The notes under the pieces: generated by a model
The model's database searches: none
What the model was told of the DNA's origin: nothing
Seen by the model: the letters and a program-made list of their open reading frames with translations, nothing else
Program-made: the position numbers and the translations under genes
Shown: positions 6,519-13,480 of the stretch, in pieces
Layout: each line of letters opens with the position of its first letter
Numbering within the stretch: the first letter of the stretch is position 1
Source: Litorimonas sp963922935
GTDB taxonomy: Bacteria; Pseudomonadota; Alphaproteobacteria; Caulobacterales; Maricaulaceae
Reading direction: 5' to 3'
Length of the DNA stretch: 14,927 bases
Assembly: GCA_963922935.1 (NCBI GenBank)
Contig: CAWUKE010000039.1
Location: 1-14,927, forward strand

Positions 6519-7241
6519 TCATCTTTGTTGCCAATCGCCGCAGTTCGCCTGAACAAGCGTGAGTAAACTGATGGCCGCCGTGTCGGCACGCAGAATACGC
6601 GGCCCCAAATCAACGGGCGTGACATTGGGTAGTGCGCGGATCATATCGCGCTCTTGGGGCGTGAAACCCCCTTCTGGCCCAATCAGAATATCGACGGGCA
6701 GGCTTATGTCTGTAACGGCGTCTACTGCGGCCAGCGCATTCCCTGCCTCATCCGCGAACAATAGAGGCCTTTCGTTCAAAACGTCAGACAGGGCTTTGGG
6801 CGCAAGAAGTTCTGGCAGATCCAACCGCTCCGTTTGCTCCGCCGCCTCAATGACTTGCGCTTTCGCCCGATCCAAATTGAGTTTTGGAAACTGGGTTCGC
6901 GCCGTGATGACAGGCTGCAGCGTACGGACGCCCAACTCTGTCGCTTTTTCTAAAACGGTTGCCGTGCGATGCTTGCGCAGGGGTGCAAAAAGCAGCCGAA
7001 TATCCGGGACTGCTGTCGGCTCTCTAAGCTGCTGCTGCACCGCAACTGTCATTGAGCGCTTTGTGATGTCTTTGATCCTCGCGACCCATTCCCCGTCTTT
7101 GCCGTTAAATAGCCGGACGTCATCGCCTACTCGCTTGCGAAGTACTGTCCCGAGATAGCGCGCATGATCTGAAGATAGCGCGATTTCGCCTGAAAGCGCT
7201 TCCTCTAAATAGAGGCGCGGCAATGTGTAATGGGTTCTCAC
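6519..7241 (-). CDS. rsmE: 16S rRNA (uracil-1498 N3)-methyltransferase
   Basis: Methylates U1498 of 16S rRNA in the 30S subunit using S-adenosylmethionine. The 240-residue product shows the RsmE layout: an N-terminal PUA-like domain (about 1-75, with HARYLGTVLRKRVGD) and a C-terminal SPOUT domain with the trefoil-knot motifs GPEGGFTPQE (188-197) and LGPRILRADTA (212-222). Length is normal for the family. The start is GTG at 7241: AGGGG sits 6 bases upstream and an in-frame TAG at 7251-7253 excludes longer readings. It is the first gene of the leftward operon ending in gshA and is divergent from purU, 68 bases away. Confidence 0.93.
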   Translation of the reverse strand: MRTHYTLPRLYLEEALSGEIALSSDHARYLGTVLRKRVGDDVRLFNGKDGEWVARIKDITKRSMTVAVQQQLREPTAVPDIRLLFAPLRKHRTATVLEKATELGVRTLQPVITARTQFPKLNLDRAKAQVIEAAEQTERLDLPELLAPKALSDVLNERPLLFADEAGNALAAVDAVTDISLPVDILIGPEGGFTPQERDMIRALPNVTPVDLGPRILRADTAAISLLTLVQANCGDWQQR

Positions 7242-7309
7242 ACATCGCCCCTAGCGTGCTGCTGACGTTTTCGGTAGGGGCTCGCGCTATTTTCAAAACG
7301 AGAGTGATG
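7242..7309. promoter_or_regulatory. Divergent promoter region between rsmE and purU
   Basis: Only 68 bases separate the rsmE GTG and the purU ATG, so promoters for both transcripts should lie here or just inside the opposite gene. A TTGAAA on the minus strand (within 7288-7296) could be a -35 for rsmE, but no good -10 follows at the right spacing. I mark the region without placing hexamers. Confidence 0.4.
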
Positions 7310-8155
7310 ATGCCAACCCGCTATATTCTTGCCCTGGCTTGTGATGACCGTCCGGGACTGGTCGCCCGTGTCACAGGCGGTCTGGCCGGAATGGGCGGTA
7401 ATATTACGGATGCCCAACAATATAATGACCCGCTGACTGAGCGTTTTTTCATGCGCCTTGTCTTCGACATCGACAATATCGACCCATTTCGCGAAACGAT
7501 GAAAACGCTCGGCGAGACACTCGGCTTAGACTGGCGGATGCGGCGCGAGGACCGAAAGACCCGCGTTTTGATCGCGGTTTCCAAATTCGATCATTGTCTC
7601 GTCGATCTTTTATACCGTTCCCGGCTCGGTGATCTGCCCATGGATATTGTTGGGATTGTTTCTAATCACCCGCGCGATTCCATTCGGATCAGCAACCTTC
7701 ACGATATTCCGTTTCATCACCTTCCGATCACCAAAGCGACCAAAGCTAATCAGGAAGAGGCGTTTCGCGCGATTATTTCAGAGAGTAACGCGGAACTGGT
7801 AATTCTAGCGCGCTATATGCAAATCCTCTCCGATGGGTTTGCGACTGATTTGGCCGGACGCTGCGTCAACATTCATCACAGCTTTCTCCCCAGCTTCAAA
7901 GGCGCCCGACCCTACCACCAGGCGCACCGTCGCGGCGTGAAGATGATCGGGGCGACGGCTCACTTCGTGACTCCCGATCTGGATGAAGGCCCGATCATTG
8001 CGCAAGGCGTAGAGCCTATCCGTCATTCAGACACGCCCGAAGCCCTCGTCGCCAAGGGGCGGGCTATTGAACAGCGTGTCCTCTCTGAAGCGGTGAAGGC
8101 CCTTGTCGAAGACCGCGTCTTCCTCAACGGCCATCGCACGGTGGTCTTTAACTAG
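7310..8155 (+). CDS. purU: Formyltetrahydrofolate deformylase
   Basis: Hydrolyses 10-formyl-tetrahydrofolate to formate and tetrahydrofolate, balancing the one-carbon pool and supplying formate for purine synthesis. The 281-residue product has an N-terminal ACT regulatory domain (about 4-85, DDRPGLVARVTGGLAGMGGNI) and a C-terminal formyltransferase-fold domain. The predicted catalytic set is N187 and H189 in NIHHSFLPSF and D225 in TPDLDEGPII. Length matches PurU (about 280). Two ATGs lie side by side at 7307 and 7310; the second is better spaced from GAGAG. An upstream reading from 7223 adds a non-family extension. The stop TAG overlaps the stop of convergent folK on CTAG (8152-8155). Confidence 0.93.
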   Translation: MPTRYILALACDDRPGLVARVTGGLAGMGGNITDAQQYNDPLTERFFMRLVFDIDNIDPFRETMKTLGETLGLDWRMRREDRKTRVLIAVSKFDHCLVDLLYRSRLGDLPMDIVGIVSNHPRDSIRISNLHDIPFHHLPITKATKANQEEAFRAIISESNAELVILARYMQILSDGFATDLAGRCVNIHHSFLPSFKGARPYHQAHRRGVKMIGATAHFVTPDLDEGPIIAQGVEPIRHSDTPEALVAKGRAIEQRVLSEAVKALVEDRVFLNGHRTVVFN

Positions 8156-8652
8156 TTGACGCGCACAGTTTCGAGACAGTCCACCTGATCAATCAATTGA
8201 TCGATAGGCGTGCCGTTCGGATGCACCCAGTTCGGGGCGACGTCACGCAAAGGCAGCAGCACAAAAGCGCGGTCCGTCAATCGAGGATGCGGCAGGGTCA
8301 AGTGATCGGATGTCTGCTGAACACCTAGCATGTCGAGCAGATCCAGATCGACAACGCGCGGTGCGTTAGGCGTAGACCGCGTCCGGCCTAACGCGGCTTC
8401 TGTTTCCAATAATAGGCTCATAAGGTCATCGGGTGGCTCAGCGACGCGCGTAGAAAGGACGGCATTCAGATAGTCTGGCGCGCCGCTTCCCGGTGGCCAA
8501 GCCGGTGAGCGGTAAAGCGGGCTTATGTCATCAATGATCACGCCCTGCTCGGCCAATGAAAACACGACCCGGAACAGCATCTCGCGCGGATTTGCCAAGT
8601 TCGCGCCAAAGCCGATATAAGCCCGACTCATATTCTGCACACTACTTGCCAT
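8152..8652 (-). CDS. folK: 2-amino-4-hydroxy-6-hydroxymethyldihydropteridine pyrophosphokinase
   Basis: Transfers pyrophosphate from ATP to 6-hydroxymethyl-7,8-dihydropterin, a step in folate synthesis. The 166-residue product has the HPPK signatures: AYIGFGANL near the N-terminus, SPLYRSPAWPP, the metal/ATP-binding PRVVDLDLLDM, and LPHPRLTDRAFVLLPL. Length is normal. The start is uncertain. ATG at 8652 gives MASSVQNMSRAYIG; the in-frame ATG at 8631 starts right at the fold (MSRAYIG). Neither has a clear Shine-Dalgarno. The gene is divergent from the NYN gene with only 11 bases between starts (32 with the shorter start), and convergent with purU. Confidence 0.92.
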   Translation of the reverse strand: MASSVQNMSRAYIGFGANLANPREMLFRVVFSLAEQGVIIDDISPLYRSPAWPPGSGAPDYLNAVLSTRVAEPPDDLMSLLLETEAALGRTRSTPNAPRVVDLDLLDMLGVQQTSDHLTLPHPRLTDRAFVLLPLRDVAPNWVHPNGTPIDQLIDQVDCLETVRVN

Positions 8653-8663
8653 TAGAAAAACTT

Positions 8664-9239
8664 ATGACATTTTATCCCGACGAACGCTTTGCCATTTTCA
8701 TCGACGGCGCAAATTTTTACGGCACCGTGAAATCGCTTGATTTCGACATCGATTACAAAGCCCTCCTCAATTATTTCAAGAAGAAAGGCCGGCTTCTTCG
8801 GGCGAATTATTACACGGCCTTGCGTGAAAATGACGACTACTCGCCTTTACGCCCTCTGCTAGACTGGCTCGATTATAACGGTTTCCACATCATCACAAAG
8901 TCGGCCAAAACCTTCACGGATCGGGACGGACGCACCCGCATAAAAGGCGACATGGATATCGAAATCGCGCTCGGCATGATGGAGCTTGCCCCGCACGTCG
9001 ACCATATCGTTTTGTTCTCCGGTGATGGCGACTTTCGCGCCGTTGTTGACGCCGTGCAGAAAAAGGGCGTTCGCGTAACCGTTGTTAGCTCGATGATTGG
9101 GAAGCCCTCCCTCTTATCTGATGAGCTCCGTCGGCAGGCGAACGATTTTATCGAAATTGATGATCTTGCCGAAGCCGTTGGGCGCCCGAAGAAAGCGCGC
9201 TACGATGTGGATGAAGACGAAGACTTTGGGTATGAATAG
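8664..9239 (+). CDS. NYN domain (LabA/DUF88-like) protein, predicted RNase
   Basis: Predicted PIN-like nuclease of the NYN/LabA family, probably acting on RNA; the target is unknown. The 191-residue product shows the acidic active-site scaffold: D14 in IFIDGANFYG, D96/D98 in KGDMDIEIALGMM, and D121/D123 in FSGDGDFRAVVDAVQKKGVRVTVV. It ends in a highly acidic tail (DVDEDEDFGYE). I chose the ATG at 8664, where the domain begins; the 36 residues added by starting at 8556 look like antisense folK. No good Shine-Dalgarno precedes it. The uracil-DNA glycosylase gene follows after 9 bases, indicating an operon. In many Alphaproteobacteria a gene of this type lies near folK and rpoZ (from memory). 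Confidence 0.9.
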   Translation: MTFYPDERFAIFIDGANFYGTVKSLDFDIDYKALLNYFKKKGRLLRANYYTALRENDDYSPLRPLLDWLDYNGFHIITKSAKTFTDRDGRTRIKGDMDIEIALGMMELAPHVDHIVLFSGDGDFRAVVDAVQKKGVRVTVVSSMIGKPSLLSDELRRQANDFIEIDDLAEAVGRPKKARYDVDEDEDFGYE

Positions 9240-9248
9240 GTCAAGGCG

Positions 9249-9887
9249 ATGAGCCAGCCCGTCTCTCCGGCCTATTTCTGTGACCGTTGCCCCCGTCTTT
9301 CTGACTTTTTGAAAGACTGTCGGGATGAATTGCCCAACCACTTCAACGGCCCAGTGGAAAGCTTCGGCGACCCGGACGCACAGCTTCTTATCGTGGGGCT
9401 CGCCCCCGGAATGCACGGCGCGAACCAGACCGGGCGTCCCTTCACCGGCGATTATGCAGGCGACCTGCTCTACAAAGCCATTGCGGCATATGGTTTCTCA
9501 AACGATCGATATGACGCACGCATTGACGATGGGCTGGCCTTAAATCGGGCCATGATTACCAATGCCGTGCGCTGCTTACCCCCAAAGAACAAACCTGTTG
9601 GGGCAGAGATCAATGAATGCCGAAGCTTCCTACGTGCCCAGATCGACGCGCTTCCCAGCCTCAAAGTTCTCCTCTGCCTCGGCAAGATCAGCCATGACAG
9701 CACGATCCGCGCGCTCGGCGGCAAGCTTTCGGCACACAAATTCGGGCATGGCAGTCAGTACGCGCTAGGCGGATATACAGTCCTCTCCAGCTATCATTGT
9801 TCGCGCTACAATACGAATACACGCCGCCTAACAGAAGCTATGTTTTTTGACGTATTTGCGCAGGCAAAAGCCCTAATAGACGGCTAG
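9249..9887 (+). CDS. Uracil-DNA glycosylase, iron-sulfur, family 5 (UdgB)-like
   Basis: Base-excision repair enzyme removing uracil (and in family 5 other deaminated bases) from DNA. The 212-residue product has four cysteines positioned to bind a 4Fe-4S cluster (C11 and C14 in CDRC, C109, C124). It has the family 5-type motif GLAPGMHGANQTGRPFTGD (50-68), which lacks the catalytic acidic residue of other UDG families, and a C-terminal SYHCSRYNTNT (181-191) with the motif histidine H183. The usual proline of an HPS motif is cysteine here. Starts at ATG with AAGG upstream, 9 bases after the NYN gene. Its stop overlaps the stop of convergent smpB on CTAG (9884-9887). Confidence 0.9.
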   Translation: MSQPVSPAYFCDRCPRLSDFLKDCRDELPNHFNGPVESFGDPDAQLLIVGLAPGMHGANQTGRPFTGDYAGDLLYKAIAAYGFSNDRYDARIDDGLALNRAMITNAVRCLPPKNKPVGAEINECRSFLRAQIDALPSLKVLLCLGKISHDSTIRALGGKLSAHKFGHGSQYALGGYTVLSSYHCSRYNTNTRRLTEAMFFDVFAQAKALIDG

Positions 9888-10369
9888 CCACGCTCGCGCA
9901 TGATTCGGGCTTTATCGCGCTGCCAGTCCCGTTTCTTCTTCGTTTCGCGTTTATCGCGCTGCTGCTTACCCGTCGCGAGACCAATGAGGAGCTTCGCTTT
10001 ACCGCGATCATTGAAATAGAGCCGCAGCGGGACGATCGTCCGTCCTTTGCGTTGAATTTCGCCTATCAACTGATTGATTTCACGCCGTTTCAGAAGAAGC
10101 TTTCGATGACGTGTGGGACTATGATTGAATTGCGACGCGGGTTCGTAAATCGGAATATTGGCGTTGATCAACCAGGCCTCTTGACCGTTCACATCGACAT
10201 AGCTCTCGGCGATATTGGCTTTGCCATTGCGCAGCGCTTTCACTTCGGTGCCGAGCAATTGAATGCCCGCTTCGAACGTGTCTTCGACGGCAAAATCGAA
10301 ACGTGCGCGACGGTTCTGCGCAATCAAAGCGCCATTATCGCCCGCCGGGGATGCTTTCTTCTTCACCAT
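9884..10369 (-). CDS. smpB: SsrA (tmRNA)-binding protein
   Basis: Binds tmRNA and delivers it to stalled ribosomes for trans-translation rescue. The 161-residue product shows the SmpB core: RARFDFAVEDTFEAGIQLLGTEVKALR, then GKANIAESYVDV and PTRHRKLLLKRREI. It ends in the basic tail KKRDWQRDKARIMRERG that inserts into the mRNA channel. The ATG at 10369 is chosen because it starts the known N-terminus (MVKKK) and lies 2 bases after the dapA stop (TAATTATG), so translation is probably coupled. A reading from 10435 would overlap dapA and add 22 unrelated residues. dapA-smpB adjacency is common in Alphaproteobacteria. Confidence 0.95.
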   Translation of the reverse strand: MVKKKASPAGDNGALIAQNRRARFDFAVEDTFEAGIQLLGTEVKALRNGKANIAESYVDVNGQEAWLINANIPIYEPASQFNHSPTRHRKLLLKRREINQLIGEIQRKGRTIVPLRLYFNDRGKAKLLIGLATGKQQRDKRETKKKRDWQRDKARIMRERG

Positions 10370-10371
10370 AA

Positions 10372-11259
10372 TTAAAGCGAAATACCCGCCCGGACCATCG
10401 CAGATCGAACCCGCTCCTGAGTCGCGGGCGTACAAGGCGTAATCGGCAAGCGTACCGATGGATCCATCCGACCGAGCAGTGACAGCGCATATTTTGTCGG
10501 CGCTGGGCTCGGGTCCAAGAACACATCTTTGTGAAGACGATCGAGCGACGCGTTCAATCGACGGGCTTCTGCGAAATCCCCCGACGACGCTGCATTTTGC
10601 ATCGCTGCATATTGTGCGGGCGCTATGTTAGACCCGACACTAATAGCCCCTTTGCCCCCATGGGCAAGATAACCCAGTGACGTTGGATCATCGCCCGAAA
10701 GCTGAATGAAATCATCCCCACAGCGGTCGATCAATGCTTGAACCCGGCTGATATCACCTGTGGCGTCTTTGCAGCCAATCACGGTCGGCAACTGCGCCAG
10801 ACGGCCCATCGTATCATTGCTGATATCGACGACACTTCGCCCAGGAATGTTATAAACAATGATAGGAATATCAACAGCTTCACTGATCGCTTTAAAGTGC
10901 TGATAGATGCCTTCCTGGCTCGGCTTGTTATAATAAGGCGTCACCACAAGGGCCGCGTCCGCGCCGCACTCTTTTGCCACTTGCGCATATTCAATCGACA
11001 CGCGCGTTTCATTGGATCCTGCCCCCGCAATCACCGGAACGCGCCCATTCGCAGCTTCGACACACAGGCGGATCACGCGTTTATGCTCTTCATGGGTAAG
11101 CGTCGCGCTTTCGCCTGTCGTTCCACACGGTACAAGACCGTGCGTCCCTGACGCGATTTGCCATTCGACATGATCCTGAAAAGCCTGCTCATCCAGAGCG
11201 TCCGGGTTGCGACCTTTTACAAAGGGCGTAACCAGCGCTGTTATCGAGCCATTAACCAT
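10372..11259 (-). CDS. dapA: 4-hydroxy-tetrahydrodipicolinate synthase
   Basis: Condenses pyruvate with aspartate semialdehyde, the first committed step to diaminopimelate and lysine, so it feeds peptidoglycan cross-linking. The 295-residue TIM-barrel enzyme shows GTTGES (46-51), Y109 in VVTPYYNKP, Y136 and R141 in YNIPGRS, and the Schiff-base lysine K164 in IGCKDATGD. Length is typical. The ATG at 11259 has AGGAAAG 6 bases upstream. First gene of the dapA-smpB unit and divergent from the lytic transglycosylase; both products serve the cell wall. Confidence 0.96.
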   Translation of the reverse strand: MVNGSITALVTPFVKGRNPDALDEQAFQDHVEWQIASGTHGLVPCGTTGESATLTHEEHKRVIRLCVEAANGRVPVIAGAGSNETRVSIEYAQVAKECGADAALVVTPYYNKPSQEGIYQHFKAISEAVDIPIIVYNIPGRSVVDISNDTMGRLAQLPTVIGCKDATGDISRVQALIDRCGDDFIQLSGDDPTSLGYLAHGGKGAISVGSNIAPAQYAAMQNAASSGDFAEARRLNASLDRLHKDVFLDPSPAPTKYALSLLGRMDPSVRLPITPCTPATQERVRSAMVRAGISL

Positions 11260-11405
11260 AATTTTCTTTCCTAGGGATAAGACCCTGTCTATCGCTGTTT
11301 GCAGCGCTTTAGGCTTATTCTAACCTAAGGGGCAAGCATGGCGGCGATGGTGCGTCCTGGAGGTATTTTCAGGGCAAATGGTATAGCTAATGTGGGAACG
11401 CAAGA
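11260..11405. promoter_or_regulatory. Divergent intergenic region between dapA and the lytic transglycosylase
   Basis: 146 bases that should hold both promoters. The Shine-Dalgarno of dapA (AGGAAAG, minus, 11266-11272) is clear. Two adjacent inverted repeats follow: CGCTG-TTTG-CAGCG (11293-11306) and CTTTAGG-N10-CCTAAGG (11307-11330). A TATAGC at 11382-11387 could be a -10 for the rightward gene, but I see no matching -35. Confidence 0.5.
11307..11330. repeat. Inverted repeat TTAGG-N10-CCTAA, possible operator or leader hairpin
   Basis: Arms 11307-11313 and 11324-11330 around a 10-base AT-rich spacer. As plus-strand RNA it gives 7 pairs, one a G-U. It directly abuts a second perfect repeat (5-bp stem, 4-base loop) at 11293-11306. 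Position between divergent genes fits either an operator or 5' leader structure. Confidence 0.35.
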
Positions 11406-13448
11406 GTGAGAATGTTTAGAGCTTTCGTCATAGCCGCGCTTTTATCACTTTGGGCGACGGCTGTTGCAGCGGCCACCATTCCGGTGCCAAGGATTAAGCC
11501 AGAACCCCCGGCCCTTTCCCAGTATTTGTCGGATGCAGATGCCGTGCAGCTTCGCAAAGGGTTACGCGCGGCTCAGCGCGGAGAATGGATCGCGCTGAAG
11601 CGGGCGAAAGACAATCTCTCTGATCCTGTCGCACAGGACTTGCTGCGTTGGGTCCGCGTAGCGCGCGATCCACAAGCGCCCCGAAATTGGATGGATCGTG
11701 TCGTGCATGATTTATCAGATTGGCCGCGCATGACCTCTATTCGCGCCAAAGCGGAAGCCCAACTCTTTGACGATCCCCCTCGCCCGGACACGGCCATAGA
11801 CTGGTTTCGCGGCAATGAGCCGGTTTCCGGTGAAGGTCGCGCTGTACTCGCCCGCGCTTATTTTGCCAAAGGCGAAGATGCGACGGGATTATCGTGGCTC
11901 AAATCAGCCTGGCGAGACGCTCGCCTCACGCGTGATCGGCAACGCGAACTCTTCGGCCAATATCGCAGCAAGCTCACTCCGGAGGATCATGCGGCTCGGG
12001 CCGACCACCTTATCTGGCTTGGCTCTCGCCATTTTTCCAAAGCCCGTGCCCTTTTACCCCATATGAATAAGTCTGATCGTGCCGTGATGGACGCGCGCAT
12101 GCGCCTCTCAGGCAACCGAAGCGGCCTCAATGCCTCTGTAGACGCCGTTCCGGCCTCTCACGTCACAGACCCGGCCTTCCTTTATGAACGTGCCCGCTGG
12201 CGCCGCAAGAAGAGAACCAAAGACTATGCTCTTCCCATTTACAAGCAGATCAATGCCGCCCCGCGAACTGAAAAAGGGCGCGAACGTATGTGGATTGAAA
12301 AGCGCCTTATGGCCTATTGGCTTATGTCCGAAGAGCAGTGGGAGGATGCCTATTTCATGACGCAGAATGCGGGTGCGCCACGCGGGCTCGCCTTTTACGA
12401 ACCGGAATTTATGGCGGGCTTTATTGCTTTGCGTCGGCAAAACAAACCACAGGTCGCGCTTGAACATTTCCAACGCTTAGAGCGCGGCGTCAGCACACCG
12501 ATCAGTCTGGCCCGTGCGCGCTACTGGCAAGGCCGCGCGCATGAAGCCTTGAATGACGGCAATGCCGATTGGGCCTATTCCCGCGCGTCAGAATTTCCGA
12601 ACACCTATTATGGACAGCTCGCGATGGTTCGGCGTCAGGGATCGGGAGCGCAGCTCATTCTTCCGCCTGAAATCACGTCGGCTGATGCCCGTACACGCTT
12701 CGAAGCCGACCGCCGCGTCCGGGCCTTGCGGCTATTAGGTGAAGCAGGCGAAGAACGTTTTTTCTCCGTATTTTCGTTCCACTTGGATGACGTTTTACCG
12801 GATCTGGAAAGCCTGTCGCTCTTATCAGAATTATCAGCCGATTATGGCTTCCAGCGTCCCGCCCTGCGCGCCGCGAAACAGGCTGGGCGTTTCCAATCCA
12901 TGCTGACCGACTCCGGCTATCCGCTCGTCGCCCCGATTGAAGCGCTCGGCGAAGACTTCGATATTTCCTTCGTCTATGCGATCGCTCGACAAGAAAGCGA
13001 ATTCTCAGCCGGCGCCATCTCGTCTGCTCGCGCCTACGGCATGATGCAGATGATTAGCGCGACCGCCAAAGCGACCGCTCGAAAGCATCGCGTTCCTTTT
13101 GATCGGGCTCGCCTCATCGCAGATCGAGACTATTCCGCACGCCTTGGGGCGCTGCATCTCCATGACCTTTTAGAGCGATTTGACGGGAGCTACATCCTGG
13201 CGGCCGTAGGCTATAATGCCGGACCGCACCGCGCGCGCAAATGGATCGAAGAGTATGGCGATCCGCGCACAGGGGAAATTGATCCGATCGATTGGGTCGA
13301 GATGATCCCGTTTTCAGAGACCCGCAATTACGTCATGCGCGTTATGGAGAACATGCAGGTCTATAAAGCGCGGCGTAATAATGACACCGCGCCCGTGACG
13401 ATTGATCAAGCGCTTAGGAACGGGACTGACCGCCCCGCAATCCGTTGA
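11406..13448 (+). CDS. slt: Soluble (Slt-type) lytic transglycosylase
   Basis: Periplasmic murein hydrolase that cleaves the MurNAc-GlcNAc bond, forming 1,6-anhydro ends. The 680-residue product starts with a signal peptide (about 1-23, MFRAFVIAALLSLW, cleavage near AVAAA), continues with a long alpha-superhelical region, and ends in a C-terminal GH23 goose-lysozyme-like domain. The domain shows the catalytic E530 in ARQESEF, the YGMMQM motif and AVGYNAGPHRARKW, all family 1A signatures. The size is close to Slt70. The start is either GTG at 11406 or ATG at 11412; AAGAG ends 5 bases before the ATG. It converges on glyA with 15 bases between. Confidence 0.93.
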   Translation: MRMFRAFVIAALLSLWATAVAAATIPVPRIKPEPPALSQYLSDADAVQLRKGLRAAQRGEWIALKRAKDNLSDPVAQDLLRWVRVARDPQAPRNWMDRVVHDLSDWPRMTSIRAKAEAQLFDDPPRPDTAIDWFRGNEPVSGEGRAVLARAYFAKGEDATGLSWLKSAWRDARLTRDRQRELFGQYRSKLTPEDHAARADHLIWLGSRHFSKARALLPHMNKSDRAVMDARMRLSGNRSGLNASVDAVPASHVTDPAFLYERARWRRKKRTKDYALPIYKQINAAPRTEKGRERMWIEKRLMAYWLMSEEQWEDAYFMTQNAGAPRGLAFYEPEFMAGFIALRRQNKPQVALEHFQRLERGVSTPISLARARYWQGRAHEALNDGNADWAYSRASEFPNTYYGQLAMVRRQGSGAQLILPPEITSADARTRFEADRRVRALRLLGEAGEERFFSVFSFHLDDVLPDLESLSLLSELSADYGFQRPALRAAKQAGRFQSMLTDSGYPLVAPIEALGEDFDISFVYAIARQESEFSAGAISSARAYGMMQMISATAKATARKHRVPFDRARLIADRDYSARLGALHLHDLLERFDGSYILAAVGYNAGPHRARKWIEEYGDPRTGEIDPIDWVEMIPFSETRNYVMRVMENMQVYKARRNNDTAPVTIDQALRNGTDRPAIR

Positions 13449-13456
13449 TCTGACGA

Positions 13457-13480
13457 AGCGCCTTTAAGCGCTGACGTTTT
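13457..13480 (+). terminator. Weak terminator-like hairpin between slt and glyA
   Basis: AGCGC-CTTTAA-GCGCT (arms 13457-13461 and 13468-13472) followed after four bases by TTTT at 13477-13480. The stem is only 5 base pairs, starts 9 bases after the slt stop and overlaps the last codons of glyA. It may end slt transcripts, but is weak. Confidence 0.3.

Noticed and set aside
11251..11266. TTAACCAT near the dapA start resembling a CtrA half-site
   Set aside because: The second TTAA half at 7-base spacing is absent and the motif overlaps the first codons of dapA.
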